From positions 62,001 through 126,000 of the forward strand of contig NZ_MSDV01000026.1 in the NCBI RefSeq assembly GCF_001931485.1: DNA of 64,000 bases, read 5' to 3'. The stretch's first letter is position 1. Every line of letters begins with the position of its first letter. The position numbers and the translations under genes are program-made. Of this stretch, positions 1 through 8,801 are shown one piece after another. Source of the stretch: Burkholderia sp. SRS-W-2-2016. GTDB taxonomy: Bacteria; Pseudomonadota; Gammaproteobacteria; Burkholderiales; Burkholderiaceae. Under the pieces are notes generated by a model. That model was not told the origin of the DNA, did no database searches, and saw only the letters and a list, made by a program, of their open reading frames with translations.

Positions 1-741
1 GCCCAGCGTGTGGCAGAGCTTGTGATGCAACGCCATGCCGACGGTCCCCAGCACCGAACCGCACAGCCACGAGCCGTACAGCGCATCGCTGCGCGCGGCC
101 AGATCGCCCGGCTCTTTCACGATCACCGGCAGCGCATCGCGCAGTGCTCGCACGCCCTCGACGGCCATCAGCGACGACACCGGATTGCGATCGCGCGCAT
201 ACATGCCCTCCATCGCATGCGCGATCGCATTCAGACCGCTGGTGACGCTCATCGCGACGGGCAGTTCGAGCGTCAGCGCCGGATCGTAGATCACCACTTC
301 GGGCAGAACCTTCGGATCCCGAACTGTCGTCTTCACGCCGTTCTCGGTCTGCCCGACTACCGGCGTGACCTCGGAGCCCGCGTAGGTCGTCGCGACCACG
401 ATCTGCGGCGCGTCGTTGCGCAATGCGATCGCCTTGCCCAGACCAATCGTCGAACCGCCGCCGAGCGCCACCAGACAGTCCGCGCCGAGTGCGTCGAACG
501 CCGCGATTGCGTCGAGCGTCACGCTTACCGGCGTATGCATGCGGGCTTCGCTGAATACGCCGGCCGCGAGCGGGCCGATCCGGCGTGCGAGTTTCTCGGC
601 ATCCGCGCGCTGGAACGGCGTCGACAGGATCAATGCGCGTTTTGCGCCGAGTTGCTCGATCTGACCGGCGACCGCATCGAGCGTACCCGTGCCGAACAGA
701 ATCCGCCCGGGGTTGATGTCGTACGTAAAACGCTGTGTCAC
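1..741 (-). CDS. maleylacetate reductase (3' end beyond window)
   Basis: Iron-type alcohol dehydrogenase family enzyme that reduces maleylacetate to 3-oxoadipate with NAD(P)H in hydroxyquinol and chlorocatechol breakdown. The reading frame starts with VTQRFTYDINPGRILFGTGT, has the nucleotide-binding GGGST motif near residue 95, TTYAGSEVTP after it, and GMALHHKLCHTLG at the window edge, where the histidines are family metal/substrate ligands. 247 codons are present; the usual length is about 350. The start is GTG at 741, overlapping the TGA of the upstream monooxygenase as GTGA, so the two are probably translationally coupled. The residues match maleylacetate reductase rather than general alcohol dehydrogenases. 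Confidence 0.88.
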   Translation of the reverse strand, partial: MTQRFTYDINPGRILFGTGTLDAVAGQIEQLGAKRALILSTPFQRADAEKLARRIGPLAAGVFSEARMHTPVSVTLDAIAAFDALGADCLVALGGGSTIGLGKAIALRNDAPQIVVATTYAGSEVTPVVGQTENGVKTTVRDPKVLPEVVIYDPALTLELPVAMSVTSGLNAIAHAMEGMYARDRNPVSSLMAVEGVRALRDALPVIVKEPGDLAARSDALYGSWLCGSVLGTVGMALHHKLCHTLG

Positions 742-2396
742 TTGTGTTCACCCAGTAACCGGTTGACGATGGCTACCGCGTCCGCGCCGGTGTCGCCACG
801 CCAGGCGACGATCTGGTCAGGACGGATCAGGACGAGCGGCGCTTCGTAAAGCGCGCTGACTTCAGGATCCGTGACCCGCACGATTCGCAGATCGACGTTG
901 GAACGTTGCATCGCGGACGAGAACGGCGTGGTATCGATCGCGGCGGAGCCCAACACCAGCAACGTCCAGTCGAAGCCGAACGCGTCGAACAGCGACGAAC
1001 CATCTTCCAGCCACGCGTGCGGCGGCCGGCCACCCGGACAGGCGCTCGGCGTGTAGACGTTCGGCGCATCGGCCGGCGGCTGCGAGCCGTCCGGCACGAT
1101 GGCCGGGGAGCCGTCGTACCGTCCGCCGAACGTGATGCCGGGGATGTTGAATTCCGCGCGGCCGTGCTGGCCGAGATACTCGCCGGCTTCGCTTCGCGCC
1201 GCCTCGCCGCGAGTGCTGTCTTCCTCGATTTCTTCCACCGGCGTGTACAGACCCAGCGAATCGGCGAAGGCCCGCGCATAGCCGGTGTTCCTGATTGCCA
1301 ACGGACGACGCTCCAACTCGTAGCTGTCGAGCAGGCTCGCGTGCGCTTTGCCTTGCATCACCGCCGCCAGTTTCCAGCCGAGGTTGACGGCATCCTCGAC
1401 CGCGGTGTTGTAGCCGAGCCCGCCGGTCGGCGTGAACAGATGCACCGCATCGCCGCCGAGGAACACGCGTCCGCGCTGAAAGTGTTCGGCAACCAGCGAG
1501 TGCCCCGCTGTCCAGCCGCCCTTCGACAGCACTTCCACGTCGAGATCGATGCCGGTCGCCGCGATAAACAAGGCGCGGGCGTCCGCATCGGTGATCGACT
1601 CCTCCTTCTCGTGCGGACGCAGCTGCGTGTGGAACGCGAACTCGCCCTTGCCGTCCACCGCCGCCATGAAGGCCCGGCGTTCGCGATTGAACGTCACGTT
1701 CATCCACGCGGGCGCGTGCGGCACGCGCTGGTAGAACTCCGGACAACGCAGGTAGACCGCGAACATCCGCCCGCCCATGAAGTCCCGGCTGATTCCCGTC
1801 TCGCCCGTGTAGCGAAATCCCAGACGCTCGCGCACGAAACTGCGCGGGCCGTCCGCGCCGACGAGGTAGCGGCTTTCGACGGTGAACGGCGCGCCGCCGG
1901 ACTGAGCCTGCACGGTAGTCGTCACGCCGTCGGCCGTTTCGGTGAAACCGGTCACCCGGTGCCCATAGCGAACCGTCACGCCCGGCAACTGCTCGGCCTG
2001 CTGTCTGAGCACCGCTTCCACGTACTTTTGCGACACCCGGTGCGGCAGCTCCGCGGCACTCCACGAGCCTCTCAATTCGCGCGCCTTGAGTTTGGCCTGC
2101 TGCGCGGACGGCAGCCGGAAACGCGCGAGTTCGCGCTGCGCGTAGCGGGTGAAGTAAGCGATATCCGTCGGGAAATCCGGCGGCAAACCTTGCGCGCGGA
2201 TCTCATCGGCAAAGCCGAGCCGGCGGAAGTGCTCCATCGTGCGGGCCTGAGTCGCGTTGGCCTGGGGATTGAATGCGGTGGTGGCCTTTTCGTCAGCCAG
2301 AAACACCGAGACTCCGCGACGGCCAAGCTCGTTAGCCAGCATCAGACCGCACGGCCCGCCGCCACAGATCATCACGTCTACCTGAATCGATTCCAT
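738..2396 (-). CDS. FAD-dependent aromatic monooxygenase (phenol/resorcinol hydroxylase type)
   Basis: Class A flavoprotein hydroxylase, about 552 residues, of the PheA/TfdB/MhpA group that adds oxygen to a phenolic ring using NAD(P)H and O2. Visible are the N-terminal dinucleotide fold GGGPCG (about residue 15), the middle DG motif GADGPR, the second FAD motif with GGDAVHLFTPTGGLGYN (about residue 320) and a C-terminal thioredoxin-like domain. The ATG at 2396 is chosen; an in-frame GTG lies at 2402. It is the first gene of a unit with maleylacetate reductase, so its product probably feeds hydroxyquinol ring cleavage. Resorcinol, a chlorophenol or a similar phenol is the likely substrate, but the exact one cannot be read from the sequence. 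Confidence 0.85.
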   Translation of the reverse strand: MESIQVDVMICGGGPCGLMLANELGRRGVSVFLADEKATTAFNPQANATQARTMEHFRRLGFADEIRAQGLPPDFPTDIAYFTRYAQRELARFRLPSAQQAKLKARELRGSWSAAELPHRVSQKYVEAVLRQQAEQLPGVTVRYGHRVTGFTETADGVTTTVQAQSGGAPFTVESRYLVGADGPRSFVRERLGFRYTGETGISRDFMGGRMFAVYLRCPEFYQRVPHAPAWMNVTFNRERRAFMAAVDGKGEFAFHTQLRPHEKEESITDADARALFIAATGIDLDVEVLSKGGWTAGHSLVAEHFQRGRVFLGGDAVHLFTPTGGLGYNTAVEDAVNLGWKLAAVMQGKAHASLLDSYELERRPLAIRNTGYARAFADSLGLYTPVEEIEEDSTRGEAARSEAGEYLGQHGRAEFNIPGITFGGRYDGSPAIVPDGSQPPADAPNVYTPSACPGGRPPHAWLEDGSSLFDAFGFDWTLLVLGSAAIDTTPFSSAMQRSNVDLRIVRVTDPEVSALYEAPLVLIRPDQIVAWRGDTGADAVAIVNRLLGEHK

Positions 2397-2454
2397 GTTC
2401 ACTTCGCTATTGGGATTGATTGATGCATGTCCAGGCGGCCCGAATCCGAAACTG

Positions 2455-2509
2455 GTAAGCCTGCCTGACTTTTTGCAGATAGTAAGACTGCCTGACTACC
2501 TGTACAAGT
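2455..2509. promoter_or_regulatory. candidate MarR operator region (direct repeat plus TGTACA palindrome)
   Basis: In the divergent region between the monooxygenase and the MarR gene, the 16-mer GTAAGCCTGCCTGACT (2455-2470) recurs as GTAAGACTGCCTGACT (2482-2497), 15 of 16 identical and 27 bp apart. It is followed by the near-palindrome ACCTGTACAAGT (2498-2509). The placement suits a regulator controlling both directions. Binding is inferred. Confidence 0.5.
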
Positions 2510-2601
2510 GAGGGTTTCCCCCCGATTCCCGGCGACGATATACTCGCGCTACCGAAGTCAAGACACCTCCCAGCCCGCTTTCAGCCGGAACCGCAACGAC
2601 C

Positions 2602-3123
2602 ATGGCAGTAGCATCCGATACGCCCCGCAAACGAAACAGAACGCGCGCCGCGGCGCGCGATAACGCAACGATTCCCGGCATCGACGATGCGTGGCGAGCG
2701 ACGAATATCGGCAGACTGCTCAATGAAGCCGTTCACCGCTTCGAGGAAAGCGTGCTGGAAAAGATGGCGCGCGGCGGTCACGGCGAATGCACGCTCAGTC
2801 ACATCACGGTGACGCGCAACCTCGATCTCGACGGAACGCGCGCGGTCGAGCTGGCACGCCGCGCGTCGATGACGAAGCAGTCGATCGGCGAACTCGTCAC
2901 CCAGCTCGAGACGCTCGGCATCGTGATGCGCGAACCGGACCCGACGGACGGACGCGCGAAGATCGTGCTGTTCACAGCGAAAGGCCGGGACTGGCTCGAC
3001 CATTTCCACGCCGCGGTGGAAGCAACCGAACAGGAACTGGCGGATGCGCTCGGCCCGACGCTCTACAAGGCAATCAAGCGCGGACTGCTGAAATATGCGC
3101 ACGGCGGCGCTGACCTGACCTGA
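2602..3123 (+). CDS. MarR-family transcriptional regulator
   Basis: 173-residue winged-helix regulator. The wHTH is seen as DGTRAVELARRASMTKQSIG followed by the recognition helix ELVTQLETLGIVMREPDPTD and the wing GRAKIVLFTAKG, the typical MarR order. A charged N-terminal tail (residues 1-25) precedes it. It is transcribed away from the monooxygenase and maleylacetate reductase genes, so it probably controls them in response to a phenolic effector. The ATG at 2602 is the first in frame after the divergent promoter region. Confidence 0.85.
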   Translation: MAVASDTPRKRNRTRAAARDNATIPGIDDAWRATNIGRLLNEAVHRFEESVLEKMARGGHGECTLSHITVTRNLDLDGTRAVELARRASMTKQSIGELVTQLETLGIVMREPDPTDGRAKIVLFTAKGRDWLDHFHAAVEATEQELADALGPTLYKAIKRGLLKYAHGGADLT

Positions 3124-3279
3124 CCGGATCTGACGCGACGCGAGTCGCGCTATCGAGCCCCTCCAGACTGACCCGGTGCTCGCGCGCAACCGATTAATTC
3201 GCACTCCAGATCAGCGTATTCGTTGCACGCCACACGACGACGGCGCTCACGCGCGCAGCCTCTGGATTAACCGCATGGG

Positions 3280-3308
3280 TAGACGAATCAGCATACCCCG
3301 ACTATAAT
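3280..3308 (+). promoter_or_regulatory. sigma70 promoter for osmoprotectant importer operon
   Basis: A perfect -10 box TATAAT (3303-3308) lies 17 bp after TAGACG (3280-3285, 4 of 6 matches to TTGACA). It is the best-looking promoter in front of the operon whose first ATG is at 3697, which implies a leader of about 380 nt. Confidence 0.6.
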
Positions 3309-3314
3309 CGCCGC

Positions 3315-3696
3315 ACCCTAACCGCGAAATCGCAGCCAAATAGGCTACGTTAGAAGGGGTTGAATACAAGTTATACGAAACGCCGTATTCGACCCAGCAC
3401 CGGCCCTAAAACCGGTTTCCCAAGGGGCTTGCCAAGCCCTGCCGGACAAGCGGCTCAACGCCGCCGTCCACTCATCGAAGGATCTGGCACCAGTATTGCT
3501 ACCGCACACTGGCAAGCCATCGAGGACAACGCATCGTGCCGCGTCCTCGCGTCGGGCAAGTCGTACAGAGTCCCGGCATCACTCGGTTCAATTCGCGGCA
3601 CCTGCCGCGTCCCGAACTTCCCATTCGCAGCGCCTTAATGGCGCCTGTGCGGCGTGGCCTATTGCGCGCGTCGCTCGAACACGGAGGCGCATCTTC
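3315..3696 (+). other. long untranslated leader of the importer operon
   Basis: About 380 nt between the TATAAT promoter and the first gene. It contains a GGGCTT/AAGCCC hairpin near 3424-3441 and other short GC stems. I see no convincing gene; an open frame starting at 3360 has no ribosome-binding site and no family resemblance. I do not recognise a known riboswitch class. The rest of the gap (3124-3279) shows nothing clear. Confidence 0.4.
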
Positions 3697-4413
3697 ATGA
3701 TTCATCGTCCTGCCAGACTGATCGGCAGTCTCGTGGCTCTCGGCATCGTCGTTGCATTGCTGGGTCACGTCATCGACCCCGCCGCGTTGCATCAATACGC
3801 GCCGGATCTCGCCTACTACACGAAACGGCATCTGCTGCTGGTCGGCTATTCGATGGCGGCCGCGCTGCTGGTCGGCATCCCGTGCGGCGTGATGCTGAGC
3901 CGGCCCGCGTTCGCGCGTCACGCCGAGCGCTTCATGCAGATCTTCAACATCGGTAACACCGTGCCTTCGTTGGCAGTACTGGCGATCGCGCTCGGCGTCT
4001 TCGGGATCGGCGATATTCCGGCGCTGGTCGCGCTGTTCCTCGCGTCGCTGCTGCCGATCACCCGCAACGCGTACGAAGGGATGAAGAACGTGTCGCCCGC
4101 GTTGAAGGAAGCGGCGCGCGGCATCGGCATGACCGGCTGGCAGTCGCTCGTGCGCGTCGAGTTGCCCAATGCACTGCCGATCATCATCGGCGGTGTGCGC
4201 ACCGCGCTCGCGATCAACGTCGGCAGCGCGCCGCTCGCCTATCTGATCGGCGCCGACAGCCTCGGCACGCTGATCTTCCCGGGCATCTATCTGAACAATC
4301 AGCAGCAGCTTCTGCTCGGCGCGGCGGCGACCGCGATTCTCGCGCTGGTACTCGACGGCATCGTCGCGGCCGGCAGCCGCTACATGCTCGCGCGACGCGG
4401 GGTGGCCGCATGA
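3697..4413 (+). CDS. osmoprotectant (glycine betaine/choline) ABC transporter permease
   Basis: 238-residue inner-membrane permease of the OpuB/OpuC/YehW type. It has an N-terminal membrane segment (LIGSLVALGIVVALLG) and the binding-protein-dependent transport domain with the EAA-type loop EAARGIGMTGWQSLVRVELP at about residues 145-165, the site that contacts the ATPase. The ATG at 3697 is preceded by GGAGG at 3683-3687; a longer upstream frame is ignored because it lacks a ribosome site. First gene of a four-gene operon; its stop overlaps the next start as ATGA. The four-gene make-up with two permeases is standard for this family. Confidence 0.88.
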   Translation: MIHRPARLIGSLVALGIVVALLGHVIDPAALHQYAPDLAYYTKRHLLLVGYSMAAALLVGIPCGVMLSRPAFARHAERFMQIFNIGNTVPSLAVLAIALGVFGIGDIPALVALFLASLLPITRNAYEGMKNVSPALKEAARGIGMTGWQSLVRVELPNALPIIIGGVRTALAINVGSAPLAYLIGADSLGTLIFPGIYLNNQQQLLLGAAATAILALVLDGIVAAGSRYMLARRGVAA

Positions 4414-5306
4414 TCAATCTGCTCAAACCGAACCGCTGGCTCGCGGCCGGCGCGTTGTTGCTCGCAAGCCTGCACGCGAGCGCGACGACACTGGTGGTCG
4501 GCGGTAAAAATTTCACCGAGCAGTACGTGCTCAACGAAATTACCGCGCAATATTTACGCTCGAAGGGCTACACGATCGATGCGCGTGCCGGTCTCGGCAG
4601 CACGCTGATGCGCAGCGCGCAGGAGAACGGCCAGATCGACGTGGTGTGGGAATACACGGGCACGTCCGCGCTGGTCTACAACAAGATCACCGAAAAGCTC
4701 GACGCCAAAGCGATGTACGAACGCGTGAAGGAGCTCGACGCGAAGCGCGGCCTCGTCTGGCTCGATGCGTCGCCGTTGAACGACACGTACGCGCTCGGCC
4801 TGCCGCAAAAGTACGCCGAGGAGACCGGCATCCGCACGATCTCGCAGCTCGCCGCGAAGATCGCCGCCGAGCCGGACAAGAAGCATGTGTTCGCGATGGA
4901 CGCCGAGTTTGCCAATCGCCCGGACGGCCTGAAGCCGCTCGAAGCGGCGTACGGAATGAGCTTCAGCCGCGCCGAAACGCGCCAGATGGATCCGGGCCTC
5001 GTGTACACGGCGTTGCATAACGCGCAGGTGCCGATCGGTCTGATTTACACGACGGACGGCCGCGTGAAGGGCTTCGACATCGTGCCGCTCGAAGACGACC
5101 TGCACCATTTCCCCGCGTACAACGCGACGCCGGTGGTGCGTAAGGCCACGCTCGACCAGAACCCGAAGCTCGCCGCGCAACTGAACGCGCTGTCGGCGGT
5201 ACTGAACAACGACGTGATGCTGGAGATGAACAAGCAGGTCGATATCGACGGCAAGCCGGTGCGTGAAGTCGCGGCCGAATTCCTGCGCGCCCACCCGTTG
5301 CCCTGA
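4410..5306 (+). CDS. osmoprotectant ABC transporter substrate-binding protein
   Basis: 298-residue periplasmic binding protein of the OpuAC/OsmF (YehZ) group. It has a cleavable signal peptide (residues 1-25, WLAAGALLLASLHASA) followed by the family opening TTLVVGGKNFTEQYVLNEIT. Further family marks are GLGSTLMRSAQENGQIDVVW, EYTGT and YTTDGRVKGFDIVPLEDD. It binds betaine, choline or a related quaternary amine; the ligand is not resolved. It overlaps the upstream permease by 4 bp and is followed after 14 bp by the second permease. Confidence 0.9.
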   Translation: MINLLKPNRWLAAGALLLASLHASATTLVVGGKNFTEQYVLNEITAQYLRSKGYTIDARAGLGSTLMRSAQENGQIDVVWEYTGTSALVYNKITEKLDAKAMYERVKELDAKRGLVWLDASPLNDTYALGLPQKYAEETGIRTISQLAAKIAAEPDKKHVFAMDAEFANRPDGLKPLEAAYGMSFSRAETRQMDPGLVYTALHNAQVPIGLIYTTDGRVKGFDIVPLEDDLHHFPAYNATPVVRKATLDQNPKLAAQLNALSAVLNNDVMLEMNKQVDIDGKPVREVAAEFLRAHPLP

Positions 5307-5320
5307 GCGGAGACCTTTTG

Positions 5321-5974
5321 ATGACTGTATTCGACTATCTGTCGGCCAACTGGCCGGAACTGCTGCAACTGACCGCGCAACACGTGTGGCTGGTGGGGAT
5401 CGCGGTGGGCTGCGCGATCGTCGTCGGCGTACCGTTGGGGATCCTGATCAATCGCCACGAATGGCTGGCCGCGCCGTTGCTGAGCATCGCGACCGTGGTG
5501 CTGACCTTGCCGTCGATCGCGCTGTTCGGCCTGATGATTCCGCTGTTCTCGCGCTTCGGCCAGGGCGTCGGCGCGGTGCCGGCGATCACCGCCGTGTTCC
5601 TCTATTCGCTGCTGCCGATCATGCGCAACACCTACCTCGCGCTGCGCAACGTGGACGCCGGCATCAAGGAGGCCGGCCTCGGCATCGGCATGACCGTCTG
5701 GCAACGGTTGCGTCTGGTCGACCTGCCGCTCGCGGTGCCGGTGATTCTCGGCGGTGTGCGCACCGCTGTCGTGATGAACATCGGCGTGATGACGATCGCC
5801 GCGGTGATCGGCGCGGGAGGTCTGGGCAACCTGATCATCCGTGCGATCGGCCAAAGCAACATGATGAAACTGTTGGTCGGCGCGGTGCTCGTGAGCGTGC
5901 TCGCGATCGTCGCCGACCTGCTGCTGCAAGCGCTGCAACGCCTGCTGACACCGAAGGGAGTGCAAAAGACATGA
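5321..5974 (+). CDS. osmoprotectant ABC transporter permease, second subunit
   Basis: 217-residue permease with five to six membrane segments, starting HVWLVGIAVGCAIVVGVPLG, and the EAA-type loop EAGLGIGMTVWQRLRLVDLP at about residues 126-145. It probably forms a heterodimer with the permease at 3697. The ATG at 5321 has GGAG at 5309-5312; an in-frame TTG one codon upstream is less likely. The stop overlaps the ATPase start as ATGA (5971-5974). Confidence 0.88.
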   Translation: MTVFDYLSANWPELLQLTAQHVWLVGIAVGCAIVVGVPLGILINRHEWLAAPLLSIATVVLTLPSIALFGLMIPLFSRFGQGVGAVPAITAVFLYSLLPIMRNTYLALRNVDAGIKEAGLGIGMTVWQRLRLVDLPLAVPVILGGVRTAVVMNIGVMTIAAVIGAGGLGNLIIRAIGQSNMMKLLVGAVLVSVLAIVADLLLQALQRLLTPKGVQKT

Positions 5975-7164
5975 TCGAACTCGACAAACTGACAAAGACC
6001 TTTACGCAGAAGGACGGCCAGCAGATCAAGGCGGTCGATTCGGTGAGCCTCACCGTCGGCGAAGGCGAAATCTGCGTGTTTCTCGGGCCTTCGGGCTGCG
6101 GCAAGACCACCACGCTGAAGATGATCAACCGCCTGATCGCACCGACCTCGGGCCGCGTGCTGATCAATGGCGAAGATACGTCGGGCCTGAACGAGGTCGA
6201 GTTGCGCCGCCATATCGGCTACGTGATCCAGCAGATCGGTCTGTTCCCGAACATGACGATCGAGGAGAACATCACGGTCGTGCCGCGTCTGCTCGGCTGG
6301 GACAAGAAGCGCTGCCGCGAGCGGGCCACCGAACTGATGTCGATGGTCGCGCTCGATCCGAAGCAGTACCTGAAGCGCTATCCGCGCGAGTTGTCCGGCG
6401 GACAGCAACAGCGTATCGGCGTGATTCGCGCACTGGCCGCCGATCCGCCGGTGCTGCTGATGGACGAGCCGTTCGGCGCGGTCGATCCGATCAACCGCGA
6501 ATCGATCCAGAACGAGTTCTTCCAGATGCAGCGTCAGCTGAACAAGACGGTGATCATGGTGAGCCATGACATCGACGAAGCGATCAAGCTCGGCGACCGG
6601 GTCGCCGTGTTCCGCCGTGGCCAGCTGGTGCAATACGATCACCCGGATACGCTGCTCGCGCATCCGCGCGACGATTTCGTCGGCGCGTTCGTCGGTCAGG
6701 ACAGCACGTTGAAGCGTCTGTTGCTGGTGAAGGCCGGCGACGCCGCCACCCAGCCGGAAACCGCGCGCGCCGATCTGCCGCTCACTCGCGCGTTCCAGAT
6801 CATGGACGACAGCGACAACCGCTATCTGACGGTCGTCGACGACAACCAGCAGGCGCTCGGCTACGTGACGCGCCGCGCGGCGCGCGCGGGCCAAGGCGTG
6901 TGCGGCGATCATCTGACGCCGTTCAAGGCGACCGCCAGCGCCGACGAGCATCTGCGCATCGTGCTGTCGAAGATGTATCAGTTCAACTCGTCGTGGATGC
7001 CGGTGCTGGACGCGGACGGCCGCTATATCGGCGAAGTCACGCAGGATTCGATCGCCGACTATCTGAGCTCCGGGCGTTCGCGTCAGCAGACCGGCCAGCC
7101 GGCGATCGTGTCGCCCGCGGTGGTTGCCGCCGAAGCGGCCGCCGCGCAGGCTGCGGTGTCGTAA
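5971..7164 (+). CDS. osmoprotectant ABC transporter ATP-binding protein
   Basis: 397-residue ATPase of the OpuCA/OsmV group, which powers uptake through the two permeases. Seen in order: Walker A GPSGCGKT (about 36-43), Q-loop IQQIG, signature LSGGQQQR (about 141-148), Walker B VLLMDEP and H-loop VSHD. A C-terminal pair of CBS-type segments follows (about 270-375), which in this family senses ionic strength or cyclic-di-AMP. The Ala-rich tail is unusual but common in high-GC genomes. The real start is ATG 5971; the open frame continues upstream without meaning. Confidence 0.92.
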   Translation: MIELDKLTKTFTQKDGQQIKAVDSVSLTVGEGEICVFLGPSGCGKTTTLKMINRLIAPTSGRVLINGEDTSGLNEVELRRHIGYVIQQIGLFPNMTIEENITVVPRLLGWDKKRCRERATELMSMVALDPKQYLKRYPRELSGGQQQRIGVIRALAADPPVLLMDEPFGAVDPINRESIQNEFFQMQRQLNKTVIMVSHDIDEAIKLGDRVAVFRRGQLVQYDHPDTLLAHPRDDFVGAFVGQDSTLKRLLLVKAGDAATQPETARADLPLTRAFQIMDDSDNRYLTVVDDNQQALGYVTRRAARAGQGVCGDHLTPFKATASADEHLRIVLSKMYQFNSSWMPVLDADGRYIGEVTQDSIADYLSSGRSRQQTGQPAIVSPAVVAAEAAAAQAAVS

Positions 7165-7570
7165 TGCTTGCGTAGGGCGACGCGCATTTGTCCGTGCATC
7201 ATTAATTCGGGCGGGCGCGGCCTCGGTATGAATCGAGGTCGCCGCTCATCCGCAACGCGTGGCTGACATCACGAGGCGCCACCCGCCAATGCCGCCATTT
7301 CAAGGCCGATAACGCCTGGCGGCTCACACCCCCGCCTCATACGCCTCTCACGAAATGCGCGCAACCGCACAGAACGGCGCGCGCCGGTCACCCTACTCTT
7401 TTCGTTGCAGCACAAACGACGCCCCGCTTTTTTGCCGGGTCTCCGTTTGCGCCTGCCCAGCACCTGTCTCAACGCACGCGCAGTCGGTCGTTTCCGGTCA
7501 CAGCCCCACGTCGGCATCGGCAAGCCGCGCCGCCGCGTGGAATTAGCGTTTTCGCCAGCAGGTGTCACCG
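7165..7570. other. intergenic region, no gene seen
   Basis: About 400 bp between the importer operon and the FecR gene. An imperfect GC stem around 7211-7257 could end the importer transcript but has no T-tract. Short open frames here look like shadows, with neither a ribosome site nor any family motif. Confidence 0.4.
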
Positions 7571-8140
7571 ATGCATGCCCGCTCGATCACCCGTGTCCCG
7601 ACTGTCGCGCGTGGCCTCGTCGCGGCTACTTCCGTTAGCGCCTGTTGCGCGTTCTGCACTTTCATCGCCTCTAACGCGCTCGCCGCAGACCCCAACGCGA
7701 ACGCCGCGTCTACTACCGCACCGGCAAGCGCACCCGCCGTCGCCGCCGATGTCGCCGGCGTCGTCAAAACCGTCAAGGGCACGGTGCGGATCGAGCGGCC
7801 GGCAGGCAGCGCGGCGGCGAGCATCGGCAGCGACGTATACAGCCACGACCGCGTCGTGACCGGCCCGGAATCGTCGGTCGGCATCACGCTGCGCGACACG
7901 ACCCAGCTGTCCGCCGGCGCCAACACCACGCTCGAACTCGAGCAGTTCGCGTTCGACAGCAAGACCTATGACGGCGTGCTGCACGCGAGCGTCAAACACG
8001 GTTCGCTCGCGGTGATCTCCGGCAAGCTGGCCAAGGCGAATCCCGACTCGGTCCGCTTCAGCACGCCGACCACCACGCTCGGCGTGCGCGGCACGCAGTT
8101 CATTATCGAAGTCGGCGATCAACGGGAGACGGCGCCTTGA
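7571..8140 (+). CDS. FecR-domain periplasmic protein
   Basis: 189-residue exported protein. It has a signal peptide (about 1-36, ending SNALAA), an Ala/Pro/Thr-rich linker and then a FecR domain: VKTVKGTVRIERPAG, SSVGITLRDTTQLSAGANTT and the ending VRFSTPTTTLGVRGTQFIIEV typical of FecR. It lacks the cytoplasmic anti-sigma helix of classical FecR, so it is a free periplasmic version. ATG 7571 is chosen over an in-frame GTG at 7562. Its TGA overlaps the next start, TTG at 8137. It forms a unit with the OmpA and CHASE2 genes. Confidence 0.8.
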   Translation: MHARSITRVPTVARGLVAATSVSACCAFCTFIASNALAADPNANAASTTAPASAPAVAADVAGVVKTVKGTVRIERPAGSAAASIGSDVYSHDRVVTGPESSVGITLRDTTQLSAGANTTLELEQFAFDSKTYDGVLHASVKHGSLAVISGKLAKANPDSVRFSTPTTTLGVRGTQFIIEVGDQRETAP

Positions 8141-8763
8141 AGGCCCTGCTCCGATCCGGGCGCATCGCGCCGCCGGCAACAGCAGCGTTGTTCGTCGCGC
8201 TGAGCTGGCTGGCCGGATGCAGTACGCCGCCGGACAAGGTCATCCTGCTGCCCGATCCCGACGGCAAGGTCGGCACGATCGTCGTGCATAGCGCGAAAGG
8301 CGAGCAGACCATCAACACGGCTTATGCCGGCGTCGACGTCGCACAGAACGGCAAGATCGAAGCGACAGCCGATAGTCAGCAGACCGTACAAACGCGTTAC
8401 AGCGATCTGCTCGCGGCGCGCCCACCGCGACCGCAGACCTTCACGCTGTTCTTCCTGTTCGACTCCGCCACCGAACTGGCGCCGCAGTCGCCGGCCACCG
8501 TCGAGAAAATGAAAACGGTGCTGGCGAACTGGCCCGCGCCGCAGGTCGTCGTGATCGGCCACACCGATCTGGCGGGCTCGGACGAGTTCAACGACCGGCT
8601 GTCGATGCGGCGCGCGCAAAGCGCGGCGGCGTTCCTCGTCAAGCAGGGCATTCCCGCCAAGCAGATCGAGACCGCCGCGCGCGGCAAACGCGAGCCGCTC
8701 GTGCCGACGCCGGACGGCGTGCCCAACCGGATGAACCGGCGGGTCGTCATCACGATTCAATGA
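8137..8763 (+). CDS. OmpA-family outer-membrane lipoprotein
   Basis: 208-residue lipoprotein with lipobox LAGC near residues 24-27 and a C-terminal OmpA peptidoglycan-binding domain: FTLFFLFDSATELAP, VVVIGHTDLAGSDEFNDRLS, MRRAQSAAAFL and the closing NRMNRRVVITI. The expected Asp and Arg ligands for diaminopimelate (HTDLAGS..N..LS..RA, NRR) are present. The start is TTG 8137 with GGGAG at 8124-8128. It overlaps the FecR gene by 4 bp and precedes the CHASE2 gene by 38 bp. Between the lipobox and the OmpA domain lies a beta-rich stretch of about 100 residues of unknown role. Confidence 0.85.
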   Translation: MKALLRSGRIAPPATAALFVALSWLAGCSTPPDKVILLPDPDGKVGTIVVHSAKGEQTINTAYAGVDVAQNGKIEATADSQQTVQTRYSDLLAARPPRPQTFTLFFLFDSATELAPQSPATVEKMKTVLANWPAPQVVVIGHTDLAGSDEFNDRLSMRRAQSAAAFLVKQGIPAKQIETAARGKREPLVPTPDGVPNRMNRRVVITIQ

Positions 8764-8801
8764 GCACTCCTGCCCGGCGCCGCTGACGGCCCTCGCCTGC
8801 G

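Noticed and set aside
906..2423. Long open frame on the + strand across the monooxygenase
   Set aside because: It is antisense to a clear flavoprotein gene, is Arg/His/Ala-rich and has no domain; a typical high-GC shadow.
3360..3638. 92-residue frame in the importer leader
   Set aside because: No ribosome site, no family pattern, and it lies inside a likely untranslated leader.
5263..7164. 633-residue frame that would fuse a permease-region sequence to the ATPase
   Set aside because: The upstream half is out of frame with the real permease and is Arg-rich shadow; the ATPase starts at ATG 5971 with an ATGA overlap.
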